A DNA stretch of 64,000 nucleotides from the NCBI GenBank assembly GCA_949752735.1, contig OX457036.1:15317356-15381355 (forward strand). Direction: 5' to 3'. This DNA is from Lumbricus terrestris (Eukaryota; Annelida; Clitellata; Crassiclitellata; Lumbricidae). Made by a program: the position numbers and the translations under genes. Below the pieces are notes generated by a model, which did no database searches, had not been told where the DNA came from, and worked only from the letters and a program-made list of their open reading frames with translations. Shown in pieces: positions 1-13,513 of the stretch. The stretch's first letter is position 1; each line of letters begins with the position of its first letter.

Positions 1-1300
1 AATGCAGGCCATCAATGGCCAGGGCACTAGGGTGACTAGGCCTACTTTTGAGATAATAGAGAAGTACTCAGTGAATGACTCTCAAATTTCATCATAATAG
101 GCCTACTATGCTTTTCAATATACTGTCCTAAACAATTTACTGATAGTCTAAGCTATAATAGCGCTAGACAATTAATGCAGTGGTTGAGACTGCGTGAGTG
201 AAAATGTAAATTTTCAGCCGAAACTTTAAATTTGCAATATCTCTGTGAAACGTTTTCTTTATTGCAGGATAAGACGTATGGTCATTCACCACATTAAATT
301 ATAAATACGTTCCTTGGGTGTCGCCACACGTGATAATAATATAGCCACGACTTCGATAACACCACTGTCCCAATGCATGACCTGGACATTCTCCCCTAGA
401 CTCAACAGCATTCAGGTAGCCTGCTACTAGGCTGCTAGACAGGTAGGACAGATCTCGACTCTATGTTGACTCACCTATCAATATCACAAGATTTGCATTA
501 GGCCTACTGTTTTTATGCATGGGCGAGCCTTTAAGTCTCAACTAATTTCTATCATAAGTCTCTGAGTAGACTTCTTGAAGGAGCGCTATATAAATTCGAG
601 GAATGAATACCATTGTACCAACCATGTTGACTTTCTTTCAAAACTACGAACGGAACCACAGAAAATGATCTAAAACGATTATATGTCTCGATCAACCGTT
701 AATATTCTCCCTGAGTCCTCAACGTACAATGCGCAGATTAGGAAACGAACGATCCCCTCTTATACAGTTGGCCACGCAGCTGGTGATCCGCATATTTGCT
801 TAGGCCGCCTACGTATTAGGCCTTTTTGGTCGGCGGCCTAGAGCAGACTTTAAAAAGACCGAGGCCTATAGGTGGGCCTGAAGACCTACGCACTGCTGTC
901 AGCCTATTCAGGCGTAATTCTTTTCAGATTGCATATGACGGTCTGAGTCATCAAGAACTTGTGACGTTGTTTACACCTCCGGTGAAGGGCAATTCGAGGA
1001 CTTGTGTTGTGACGTTATTTCTACTTCCGGCGAAGGGTATACTTCTTCCGTTGAAGGAATTAAAGACCCGCCAAAGCATTGGGAATCAGTTCGATCCAAT
1101 CTGATCATTTCTATAGCGCCATAATAACAATGCTGAAGGCAGACTGTTGAACAAAATCGTTGTAAAAGTCTATTTCGAGAGAGGCTCCTATATAAAAGGC
1201 AATAACTTTCATAAGGCCTATCTATGGACAGTAACTGTAGGAGCCTATGGGAGGACAAAACAATAGGGGTTAACTAAAGACAACAATAAGCTCAAGAAAA
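1..1300. other. Intergenic DNA, no gene seen
   Basis: No coding frame with recognisable similarity or codon structure. The DNA is AT-rich and repeatedly shows the palindrome AGGCCT. Short open frames near 826-1258 overlap on both strands and look like chance. Confidence 0.6.
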
Positions 1301-1380
1301 TAAACATGCACTGTGACACTCAGAAGAAGAACAAGACTTTCTTGCTAGGAACAACAACAACAGTAGCAACAACAACAATA

Positions 1381-1418
1381 ATGATAATGATAATGATGAT
1401 GATGATGATGATGATGAA

Positions 1419-1504
<86 letters not shown>

Positions 1505-1571
1505 CGATGACGATAATAATAATAATAATAACAATATTATTATTATTATTATTACTATTATTATAATAGTA

Positions 1572-1626
<55 letters not shown>
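1381..1626. repeat. (GAT)n then (AAT)n compound microsatellite
   Basis: A nearly pure GAT tract runs to about 1512 and passes through a short GAC/GAT transition into AAT/ATT triplets up to about 1626. Open frames here on both strands are homopolymers (Met, Ser, Leu runs) and are not genes. Confidence 0.97.
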
Positions 1627-1628
<2 letters not shown>

Positions 1629-1669
1629 GCAACAATGTATCAGTACTATAGCAGTAGTTAGGCTACAGG

Positions 1670-1850
1670 GGTGGTGGTAGTGGTGGTGGTGGCGGCGAAG
1701 GCGACGACGACGACGATTACGATGACTATGACGATGCGCTGATAATGATGATGATAATGATGATGATGATGGTGATGATGACGATGATGATGATGAAGAT
1801 GATGATGACGATGACGATGGCGTTGGAAGTAATTTTTAGCAACTACAATC
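1670..1850. repeat. Imperfect GGT/GAC/GAT triplet tract
   Basis: Degenerate triplet repeat 50 bases beyond the previous microsatellite: GGT-type first, then GAC, then GAT. It probably shares an origin with the tract at 1381. Confidence 0.85.
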
Positions 1851-2429
1851 ATCATCATCATCACAACCAATTCCCCATCGTGTCTTTGCAAGGAATAACA
1901 ACGATTCGTCACCACAGCTATATAAGGAGTCTAAAGAACATCATGAACTTCACGTGTCGCACGTCATAGCCTACTTCAACCTTTGACCTCTGTCATTCCA
2001 TTGTCATGTATACATTCAGTTGCGGCATATTTCAATGGAGACCGCAGAGTCGTCCTTGCTGAGATTCATTGAGGCAGCATTCGATGCCATTCTTTTCTTC
2101 TTCTACTTAATCGCTTCAGCGACCATAAAGCCCAAGGCAGCAAAGCCTACACAAGGGATCCGTTTCACAGGTGTGGCTGCCTGGCCGAAGCCATGGTTTC
2201 CTTGCGGCTAATAATAATTATAATTTATATGCACGCTTACACGCACGTACGCGTCACGCTAGACACTGAATTTTATATAATATGTATATATAAATGCGCA
2301 TATATATATATATGCATATATTTATATAGTGCACGAGTTAGACTCTAAATTTTGTGTATGATTATGTGTAATATAATATACATTTTTTTTATATTTGTAC
2401 AGTATATATGTAGTATATAGGCATATACA

Positions 2430-3192
2430 CAGGGTGCGCCCAAAAAAAGACCCCCTAGGTTTTTTGCCAATATCTTGGCCAAAAGTAAGAATTTCGAAAT
2501 GAAATTTTACAGTCTTAAAGACAATTCATATTTACACATGATGGTCAGATTTCATCAAAATATTTCAAACACAACAAAAGTTACACCATTTTTAGGGAGG
2601 TCACCCACCGTTTTTTGACGATTCAAAAACGAAACGCAAAAAAAGTTAAAAAACACGATTTTTTTTCTCATCTCAAATAATTGGTATCAAATAGCCTTGA
2701 TATTGCCAGATTATCATTATTATTACTATTTAAAAGTGAAACAGGGTACTAGCGTAGCTGCGCATCACTGAGAAGTCACTTAGCAAGATGACAATCAAAT
2801 TGTTAAATAAGGAATCTGTCAGATTAATCAACAGGTTCATCAAGAACTTTGCAAAGAGACTCAAAAGAAGTGTTGGCACTGGTGGTGGGCACATTGAACA
2901 CAAGTTGTGAAGTACTATCAAGTTCATTTGACAACAGTGATCTGAGATGTGACTTAATAAAATCGTGTTTTTGTTACTTTTTGTTGCGTTTCGCTTTTGA
3001 ATCGTCAAAAAACGGTGGGTGGCCTCGCTAAAAGTGTTATAACTTTTGTTGTGTTTGAAATATTTTGATGAAATCTGACCATCATGTGTAAATATGAATT
3101 GTCTTTAGGACTGTAAATTTTCATTTCGAAATTCTTACTTCTGGACAAGCTATTGGCTAAAAACCTAGGGTGTCTTTTTTTGGCGCACCCTG
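2430..3192. mobile_element. Foldback/MITE-type DNA transposon with ~235-bp inverted repeats
   Basis: The left arm (2430 to about 2670) and the right arm (about 2945 to 3192) are near-identical inverted copies starting CAGGGTGCGCC. Matching internal blocks (for example around 2520-2600 against 3040-3110) run in the same order from each end. The ~275-bp centre has no recognisable transposase. The right flank begins TA and the left flank ends CA, which fits a mutated TA target as in Tc1/mariner-like elements. It looks non-autonomous. Confidence 0.85.
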
Positions 3193-3483
3193 TATATTTG
3201 ATAGGCTAGGTCCTAAACAGGAGATATAGGCCTATGCTGATCAAGACAACGTCATGAAATATAATATATTATTCTTAATAATTGTATAATAAAATTCCTA
3301 TATTATTGAGGATCCATCGATAATTAATTACATGAGATCATGCAAAAGTTTACCTGTCTGAATATTATGTCTATAATTAATGACAGGTGCTGCTGTTTAG
3401 TCTGGCAGTTTGCCTCTTATTCTGAGTTTGTTTTTATGCGCGACAGCGCATGACAGAAAGAACGTCGATATCGCAAGATATCA

Positions 3484-3535
3484 CATTCATTCATTCATTC
3501 ATTCATTCATTCATTCATTCATTCATTCATTCATT
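3484..3535. repeat. (CATT)n microsatellite
   Basis: About 12 tandem CATT units directly before a dispersed repeat that starts at 3538. Confidence 0.95.
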
Positions 3536-3537
3536 AG

Positions 3538-3960
<423 letters not shown>

Positions 3961-4388
3961 TACAAGATAACGTAAACGATAAGAGAATCTAGATAACAAG
4001 ATATATTGTAAACGATAAGAGAATGTGGATGATTGACCAGAAAACGTGGATGAAAAGATTATGCATAGATGATGATTGAACATGGATAACCATAACCATC
4101 AATTTTATTGCACGAAGATAACAAAACCATTTTTGCGAAGTATATAATTATACAAAACAATTGGTTACAACCGGAAACCCAGAAGGGATTAGAAGTCCCA
4201 CTGGTAGGGCTACCTATACACTGACGAGATAATGTAGAAGACAAGAGAGTGTAGATGAGAAGAGAATGTGGATGAGATAATGCAATTGATAAGAATAGAT
4301 GCGTGATTGACGAGAAAAAACGTGGATAACATCATGACAAAATCGATACGTTTGGTAACATAGCGTGGATGATTTACAAGGGAATGTG

Positions 4389-5085
4389 TATGACAAAATA
4401 ACACCAATAATGAGAATGCTGATGATTCACATGAGAATGTGTATGACAAAATGACACCAATAATGAGAATGCTGATGATTCACATGAGAATGTGTATGAC
4501 AAAATAACACCAATGATGAGAATGCTGATGATTCACATGAGAATGTGTATAACAAAATAACACCAATGATGAGAATGCTGATGATTCACATGAGAATGTG
4601 TATGACAAAATAACACCAATGATGAGAATGCTGATGATTCACATGAGAATGTGTATGACAAAATAACACCAATGATGAGAATGCTGATGATTCACATGAG
4701 AATGTGTATGACAAAACAACACCAATGATGAGAATGCTGATGATTCACATGAGAATGTGTATGACAAAATAACACCAATAATGAGAATGCTGATGATTCA
4801 CATGAGAATGTGTATGACAAAATAACACCAATGATGAGAATGCTGATGATTCACATGAGAATGTGTATGACAAAATAACACCAATAATGAGAATGCTGAT
4901 GATTCACATGAGAATGTGTATGACAAAATAACACCAATGATGAGAATGCTGATGATTCACATGAGAATGTGTATGACAAAATAACACCAATGATGAGAAT
5001 GCTGATGATTCACATGAGAATGTGTATGACAAAATAACACCAATAATGAGAATGCTGATGATTCACATGAGAATGTGGATGAGAC
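4389..5085. repeat. 53-bp minisatellite, about 13 copies
   Basis: Direct repeats of 53 bp (for example CACCAAT at 4561 and again at 4614), differing at one or a few bases such as AATAATGAG against AATGATGAG. Flanks at 3960-4390 and 5085-5130 carry degenerate relatives (GATGAGA, GAATGTGGATGA), so the array arose from an older GATGA-rich tract. Confidence 0.95.
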
Positions 5086-5329
5086 AATAATGCAGATGAT
5101 AAGAAGAGAGTGGCAATGATTGACGATTGAATGAGAGCGATGACAAAGAGCAATGGTGGACGGCAAGACCACACGAACCCTCAGGGTGATCGAAGAAAAC
5201 CTACGCCAGTAGCAATTGCTTAAGCTGTGCATCACAACAACATCATGTAGAATGGCTGTTTGGATCTCTAAAGAAACGTCTTCCTTTGTGATACAGTCAG
5301 AGTTGTCGCCAGCCCATTGGATACAGTGG

Positions 5330-5600
5330 ACGGCGCTAGGGGGAGACCAGGGGGCTAAGCCCCCCTATAAAAGGCAACTCGGGGGCTAAGTCCCCCTTAA
5401 AAAAGGCCATCCGGTTTATGGGACATGTAAAACTGAAACATTTTCACGAGAAGCTCGCTAAAAATGAAACACAAAAAGGTCGTCAGAAGTTTTGGCGGGT
5501 GAAAATGGAAAATTTCTATGAGATTTCGGCCGGATGACTAAAAAAGTCATCAGAAATTTTGGCGGATGAAAATGGAAATTTCCTCCGCGAGGATTCATCC
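5330..5600. mobile_element. Degenerate MITE of the CAGTGGCGGCGC family
   Basis: It begins CAGTGGACGGCGCTAGG with C-rich and G-rich blocks, then the GACTAAAAAAG/TCGTCAGAA/TTTTGGCGG blocks found in the intact copy at 52844-53148. The right end is eroded (AAATCACTGC). The tail of the window stretch to 6390 shows no gene. Confidence 0.65.
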
Positions 5601-6397
5601 CCAAAACTTAAATCACTGCTTGGAAAGTCAGATGGATATGAAAAATCGTAATGACTAGGAGTCTATAATAAATATTATGTCACTTTGAAAAACTGATTAA
5701 AAAGCTGGCTGGGTTTCAAGACATTTGGCTTTTTATTAGCAAAGTTTGCTCAACACCCTGTTCATACCCGAATGAAAACTCTACGGATTTGAACAAAATT
5801 CAACAAATTGCGTGAGTCATATTTTCAGAGTGAGGTGGTTCGAACCACCCCCAAACGTTACTGATGATAGCAACACGCTAGAAACGTTTTAGTGCCTGCA
5901 ATGCGATGGAATACAGAACATTACATTAGCTACAGTATAATTTTAAGAAGATATGGTATCGAGAAATTGTCAATTAATACAAAACGAAACCTACATGTAC
6001 AATATGTTACTACACACCAGAATGCAGGATTGTGTTGTCGGTCCTATCATATCATATGGTATGCTATAATTATAAAATATAAACATGATACAATGTAGCT
6101 GCAGTTGATGAAGGTAGGCCTGCATGGACAATTTAGCGCTAATCAGTCTGTACTTAGGAGGGGCGGTTAGTGAAACAAAGACCAGCCATGCACTCTGTAG
6201 TTGACCACACCCCGCCGATCAATGGCTGGCTAGTCTATAGGGTCAAATTCGAAGACCACGCCTGAAGGTATACGCATTCGAAGCCCCTCAAGTAATGAAC
6301 TAGATTTGTACACACTCGAAAGGGTATTATTGCGGAACAATCATTAGCGTTGATTAGTATTTTTGCGACAAACAACGCCGGTGGGTATTTGGTTAGA
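5601..6397. other. No gene seen
   Basis: AT-rich sequence without a supported coding frame or RNA gene. Confidence 0.55.
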
Positions 6398-6910
<513 letters not shown>

Positions 6911-7424
6911 GCTGTGTGGAAGCACGAATACAACGAGACCGGATTAGCTGACTATAGAGACCCATCCAAACTGAAACTCAAGAGACGGCAACTACATGAT
7001 CCAAACGTGACAGACCTTTGGCAAAATCCTGAAATCCTGCAGGTCATTGGTCAAGTAGCCTACATAAAAACGCAAGAGGGAAACAACTGTCTTATTTGCC
7101 TCCATGTAGGCCTAACTGCGCTTAGGCCTATATGCAACCGATCACTGTTCGTTTAATTGAACAGCCTGGACCTAAGGCCTATAGAGGCCTATAGAATACG
7201 GTGTATAGGCCTAGGCCTAAAGACTGCAGCGCCGTAAGACCGCCAATTGATATATCCTTCGAATTCAAACTTTAAAATTTGAATGACATCGAGGGCGCGT
7301 TTTCTAACTCGGGATAAGTCGATGACTATATAGTGAGGCCACCTGCCGACAGAAGCGGACGAAAAAAATACGTTGACACAAACGCAAAACAAGGTAGCCT
7401 ACAAAGGAGCAGCTTAGAGCCGGG

Positions 7425-7625
7425 CTTAAAATATGACTGGACGGTCATGGAAGACGTCCATGCACTTATTTTAAAATCTGAGCACCGTCCTGCCACTTAT
7501 TGCCCAGCACAACCTGGAAACGAGTCCATCGTCAGGTAAGGGGCGTCCAGGCACTTATTTTGGAAAGGCAAGAGGCATCCAGGCACTTATTTTTCCCACA
7601 CTTTAAGCACTGGTGTAGAGTCAGG
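7425..7625 (+). repeat. Dispersed repeat, copy 1 (others at 25075 and 34585)
   Basis: The blocks GACGGTCATGGA, CCAGGCACTTATTT, TGCCACTTATT and CCAGCACA occur in the same order at 25087-25175; a more diverged copy lies at 34595-34700. The family is unidentified and probably non-coding. 7660-7735 adds a stray GACTAAAAAAGGTCGTCA block. Confidence 0.7.
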
Positions 7626-7963
7626 GCAATGATCGTCAAAAATTAAGTAGGTTAAGTGGCCGAAGATCAAATCGGTGGAAAAGTAAAAGATGACTAAAAA
7701 AGGTCGTCATAAAATTTTGCCGGACAAAGTCAAGTTTTTTCGTTGTCGTACTGTACTCACCTAAAAATTTCAGAGTACACCTCTGATTACGATGGTGCAA
7801 GAGCATCCACCACGCAGTGACCACCATAATGATTGTCGCTTCCCACCTCAGATGACAACCCGGATCTTATAGGATCATTATCAAGTCGTCTATCGGCTTC
7901 AGCAATGCAATTCACACAGGCTGTCAGATATGTCAGGGTCATAGGAGTAATTCAGCAGGTTGA

Positions 7964-7966
<3 letters not shown>

Positions 7967-8034
<68 letters not shown>
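7967..8034. repeat. (TA)n microsatellite
   Basis: Uninterrupted TA dinucleotides. Confidence 0.98.
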
Positions 8035-8036
<2 letters not shown>

Positions 8037-8755
8037 CCTAAAGAAGATATTAAAAATTGCAAAGAATTTTTGGCAGTTACTTACACAAGTCATCGGTGAA
8101 TAGGCAGGTCAGATAATCTGTAACGACATAGGCCTATGAAGCTATAGATGGTGGTCTTCTGCCGTGAGTGCATAATAGGATATAGGCCTATAGACCTGGA
8201 GGTTGTTTGATGGAATCCCTGCCTTTAAAAGGGAGCGGCGAATTATGTCATTAAAAAAATAATACTAGGGCCGTGGCGAGCAGCTCGGCCGAACCTGCTA
8301 AGCCTAACAAATATGTTGATAACTATGATATTAACATTTTAATCCACGAAAAGTCATTCAGCTATTAGTTGTTAGAAAGATGTTAATTTAGGTTCCGTAG
8401 CCCTTCCAAAGGTTCCACGCAACCTTCCATTTGGCTGTTAAAGTTGCAAACTGAGCAGGACGCCTTAGGCCTACATGCATGCTGCTGACAGATAAATTCG
8501 ACTCATAATTATAATAACTTGTGATCGTCCATTCATTACTGATTGTAATCATTACTGCGCTGTGTCAGTTTGAAAATCAAACGAAGATAATTACCATTTT
8601 TATAGCCTACAACTTAAAAATAATTATAATTAGGCCTACATTAAGTTAACGACCTCATCAATGCATTCAATGAATCAACGCGTCTGCAGATCTTCATATT
8701 TTATTAGCAGCATTTAGCTTACTCTCTTACTTACTGATCTAGATAGTGCCACGCT
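8035..8755. other. No gene seen; one dispersed block
   Basis: No coding frame is supported. 8545-8595 (ACTGCGCTGTGTCAGTTTG and the next ~25 bases) recurs at 21717-21755 inside a hAT element, so part of this stretch is old transposon sequence. Confidence 0.5.
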
Positions 8756-8873
8756 CGGCCGGACCATCGATATTTATATTTAGACCTGGATTGCGCTAGT
8801 GAGCTCAGGAAGTGAGGTCGACGACCTGCCATCTTGGAACTACAAATGTGTCGATATCGATAAACTTATCAAA

Positions 8874-8940
8874 ATGCCTTATTGCGCGACAATAAATTGT
8901 TTTAGGCAACAAATTAAAGGAGCAACGCAGTCGTTTATCG
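8874..8940 (+). CDS. THAP-like zinc-finger N-terminal exon (partial)
   Basis: ATG at 8874 opens 22 codons beginning MPYCATINC, with the Cys-X4-Cys spacing and the Met-Pro start typical of THAP domains. The frame ends one base into a codon at 8940, followed by a clean GTGAGT donor. THAP domains are C2CH zinc fingers that bind DNA in host factors and in P-type transposases. The second half of the finger (Cys, His, Trp, FP box) should lie in a later exon and I could not place it confidently; 9150-9240 is a weak candidate. The position just inside an inverted repeat argues for a transposase remnant over a host gene. Confidence 0.45.
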
Positions 8941-11900
8941 GTGAGTAACATGTTCACTGATTATTTTATTGTCTAGTGAACGTGATCGTTATTAAAATGT
9001 TAATAAATACAACTTGCGTCCAAGGACGCATGCCTTCCCTTGGGCCAACTACTCATAGCGGGACCTGTATTTTGCATGTTAACTAACACAAAACTAAACC
9101 CGCTCTGTTCCTAACAATCCACCTGCGTTATTTGTAACGTGTTGCGTTTAGGGCAAATAGATTTATTGGTAATCCTGAAGACTGCGTGCCTGTATACAAA
9201 ATAATATGGTTACATCGACTTGGATAAAATAGAGCGCTGCGACCTACCAGAAGAATACCATGATGCAATGCGCTCAGTAAGTCATTAACTCGAGATCTAT
9301 GCAAAACGGTCAGTTTAAAAAGTTATAAATGAGGGATAATGATATTATCCTTCATATGCAGTAAATACGAGCAAATAGAAAGTTCGAAACTGAAGAAAGC
9401 TGCGCTTTGTAAACTTATTAGGTAGGCGCTTATTAGACGCTTTGAAGTTAGATGTTGATTTGCGTTTCACACTTTGGCTTCGTTAATTTCAAACAGATCC
9501 GAATGGAAGCTCATGACATAAAAGGCGGTTGGGTCTTTTCTCCCATCGCAGACCCAATAAATGGCATGTGAAATATCCATGCATGTATGGTGTTGTTTGA
9601 GTGTGCTTGTCACAGATTGGGGAAGAGAATTTTGGTGCATTGATTTTACACACGTTGTCCGGGGTAAATAGGTAAAGGCAATTATCGAATTATGCAGGCG
9701 TCCTGGAGTGGCATAATCAAAAGTTAGAAAACCTTATCCCAAACTGTTGCATCGTCTTCACCTTTACACAACTTTGAAGTTTTCTCGTCATACACATCTT
9801 ACTTACAAATTTTCCTCAACTTAATAACTTACATCGATGTCTAATAAACATTTGTAATAATGCCTATTTATGAATTGACATTTTTGAATATGTTAATTGT
9901 GTGAACAGATTTCCATATTCACAGCCAGAACTACTGAAACAATTGGTGCATAATATGGACACAGAAAAATTTGCAAAGAAATCGGTCGTTTGATCTGCCA
10001 AGCTGCTTCGATCGAACTGGACCAACAAGTCAGACTTCGTCCTGGATCTGTGCCAACCGGGGTTCCGGTAGCGCATTGGTTAACACCGGCATGGAGAGGG
10101 AGAGGTAACAAGTCTGAACTCACATTGGGCGGACATGCTTTGTAGGCTGCTATTGGCGTCGTGTATTGCAGGCTGTCTGTTCTGTTAGTAGCTAAATTTG
10201 ATGTTAATTAAGATTACTGCATAACGTTTACATGTATTATTATTATTATTACATAAATTTATTACGCGCGCAAGGTCACACCAAAGTGTGAATCTGAGGC
10301 GCGGATAGTTAGTCGCCAGAGGAAGATGCAGTTAAAAGTAAAGTGCAGTGCGATTGCAGGGATTACATAATTAAAGAAAAAAAGACATAGATCTTTGCTT
10401 TACAAGTTTACATCATCATCTTGTTAAGGTCTATTTCCATAGTGATTTTTCCTGCAACAGTTTCATACCAATCTGCCATCTAATGTTTTAATATAGACTA
10501 GCTAGTGAATTGAAGATAATGAAATTAAACAATTTATTATTTTTAAAGCTGTTCCACATTTGTGCTGCTATTATGGAATATGGAGAATAATCATCCTGTA
10601 TTATTAATTCATGACCTTAATAGTAGTTTGTGTAAGTCACACCAGCTGAGCTCTCTAATTCACTGTATTCACCTCTGATTGCAGGTTGTCATTTTGGATC
10701 AGTAAACAAAGATCTGTGAGCTATAATTTTTACTGTGTTCCTATTTGCTGTTTTAGGTTGTCTCGTAAACCCCAAAGAAGCGACTTCAGCAAGTTGAGCA
10801 CACCGTAGGCTGTCAACATCGTCTACAATTGCCGTCACAGAGAACCGCCCCGGTCAACATTGTCTACAATTGCCGTCACATAGAAGAATCACTCCTATTA
10901 AAAAAATGTTAGTCCAGGACAATGGAAAGGAAAATGGATACTGTTGTGGATTGTGCTTGAATTATATTGAGCAGTTTACAGGAGGTTGAGGGTTTACGAA
11001 ATGGCACTAATTTAAAAATTGCTCACATGATGTGCAAATCGGCTACAGTTCGCTTTTTACGTATAATTGTTCATTTGTTTACAAATTAGGGCAGGACCAC
11101 TAGGAACATTTTTGGTGCAGTTTGAACTTCTTGCGGCTCCAATAATTATTCCTACAGTTGGGTTGCATTGCTTTAGATGTCTGAATGACCACTTGTTTGA
11201 TAGTAAACCCGACAACAATCATGTTTTTAATATAATCAAGTGCATTAGCAGTTGCACCATCTGAATGCATTATCTGGTCAAGCAGAAAACTGTCCAATTA
11301 ACTGGACCAATAATTAATTTGTAAACAGCTGGCACAGCTGGTTCTGTTTAAGCATCAATGAGAGATAAGTATTATTTGGTCAGCTACGCTTATAGTATTC
11401 AGTAAAAAAACAATGTAATGTAATGTAATTAGTAATTTCTATAGAGCCGCTCACAACCAAGGCCATTCAGTAGCGCTCCAATTAGTGTGTTAAGCTTATG
11501 TATTGCTGAGCTTAATGTGTGCAAGTGTTTCTAAGCTAGCAGAACTTGTGAAATCATTGAATGCACAGACTTTCAGGTTCTGTTACTAATATGCCAATTA
11601 GTGCAAGTGTCCTTGAAATAGGAAACGAATATTGTAATATTATGCTAGTTGCTTTTGGAATTACATTAGTTGATGTTGAGATTTGTCATTAATGTCAAGT
11701 CATAATGTAGCGTCAAGTAATGGTGATGATTTTAGGCTTTGTCCGGTGGCATGTTTTACCTTTTATGGTTGACATGCATCTTTATTTGTAGCTTGTTTGC
11801 AATAGGTGAATTTGTCTATTGTAATATTTAAAGTTTTTGATAAGCAATTTGTTGATTCAATTATGGAGCACTTTTTTACATGCAAAGAGAGTGGTTCCAA

Positions 11901-12835
11901 ACAATTGTAAGCAATGTTTTGCATGTTATTTATTTCCTGTAATAAATTCACAAGTTATTGGCTAAGCCGATTCAATGTGTGTGTGTTGCTACATGCCTGA
12001 TAACCAGATAGCTGATATTGGAAACAGTCACCTGGGTGATCCTGGCACTCATCAGCAGATTATATCCCCTACAAAGGAAAAGAACCGTGATTCGCAAGGT
12101 ATGCGGGTTAATTCCCCCCCATAAGTCCATGAATCTACATCCTGTCACCTTACACTCTGGTGCATCCCTGGTGCTGCTGAGGAGTAGTGGTGAGGACTTT
12201 GACTTCCCCAGGGATAATCTGACTAGGAGCCCACTTTATGATTTAGGTGCATAGTCATGTTGAGGTTTCTTGGTCTTTTTTCCAGGTGGTGTTATTGTTA
12301 ACCCCCACCCCATAGCTACGACCTTGGGTATCCTTCCAGCACCTGCCTTTTGCATTGGCCAGCTGTTTGTCAGGGTTTCCGGTGAGCCTGTCCACCTTGT
12401 CAATCACTTCAGTCAGAGGTTTTTGCCACTGTCAGCCCACTAGGCAATTTTCTGCTTAGCTGTTCACCCCCAGTCCCCCCACCCATCACTGTGAGATGCA
12501 GGTTAGGACTTTGGGGTAGGAAGAACTATAGCCGATGCTTTGCTATATTTAAGAGTACCATGACGGTAACACTTGATGTCTAAGTTTTCAGAAGGGCTTC
12601 GATACAATGAGGCTCAATGGCTTGGCTTGGCCTGGCCTTGCAGTCCATACAAATAGCCTCCATACCAAATTTCTACCATGGTGATTTGTACCCCACTTCC
12701 ATAATTAGGCCAACTGCAGTCATGCAGAATTTAGCCTTTTCCGTGGTGGGCTGTTGTCTGGAATGGGCCCCACAGGAGCCACTTCTGTTTCCGGGGGCTC
12801 TTTCTGAGACATTTTTTACTGAGCCCAACACTATG

Positions 12836-13053
12836 CTAGAGCACGGGTTGCAGGTTCGAATCCGCCTCAAGTCGCTGCTTAGGGATCTTGGGAAATTCCT
12901 TCACTCGTAATTGCTCAGCACTTTGGCGTGAAACCACAGAATAGATAAAGCGTAGTGAAACTCCAATGCAGTGTCCGCGCTGTAGTCGGGACTCGGGAGC
13001 GCCTCTGAGTAGTGAGCTTGAAGGAGCGTTATAGCAAGTACACATACAAACTT
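12836..13053 (+). mobile_element. tRNA-derived SINE, copy 1
   Basis: It contains a pol III B-box-like GGTTCGAATCC at 12852, followed by blocks shared in order with the reversed copy at 24776-25013: CTCAAGTCGC, TTGGG, CCTTCACT, AATTGCTCAGC, GTGAAACTCC, ATGCAG, GCGCCTCTGAGTAG and a tail AAGTACACATACA. No coding capacity. Confidence 0.8.
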
Positions 13054-13513
13054 ATGAGGAGTCCCTCTAAGAAGCCTTATATAAATTCTGGAGTGAATGA
13101 ATGCATATTCGGAAAATTCTCAGCGTCCACAGAAATTGTGCCAAAGAGACCAGCTGAAATATCGGTGCTATAAGCTTCTTAAATGAAGTCCGCAATGGCC
13201 AGTGGTCGATGTTTTTGGAGCCTTGCAAAAAACCTGCTGAAAAAAACACATTATAATAATAATTTCAAGTCGTAGTATGATAACTAAGCAACAACTAAGA
13301 GTTGGTCAGTTTGCAATGAATTTGGAAATGTTCTGTAACCGAAGGTTTTAATCGAGACATCAGGATATCAAGCGCACATCTGAACACTTGTAGCTTTAAG
13401 ATGGCGGCATGATCTAAAAATAGATCTCGGCTTCGTCCGCCGACCACACATTTTTGTGCAGCGAACATAGACTAAGCGCAATCCAGGTCTATTAATATCG
13501 ATGGGCCGGACCG

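Larger units (their letters stand above)
8756..13513 (+). mobile_element. Decayed THAP-type DNA transposon (P-like) with terminal inverted repeats
   Basis: The left end (8756-8860) and the right end (13380-13513, reversed) match as inverted repeats: CGGCCGGACCATCGAT against CGGTCCGGCCCATCGAT, then TAGACCTGGATTGCGCT on both sides, then CCATCTT and CTACAA. A THAP-like first exon starts ~115 bases inside the left end. P and Kolobok transposases carry N-terminal THAP domains, so I infer a THAP-transposase element. No further transposase is recognisable between 8950 and 13300; the frames there are short and interrupted. The 8-bp flanks do not match, so any target duplication is lost. A SINE at 12836-13053 lies inside. 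Confidence 0.5.

Noticed and set aside
4389..5085. CRISPR-like array of regular repeats
   Set aside because: The units are contiguous with no unique spacers and the DNA is eukaryotic; it is a minisatellite.
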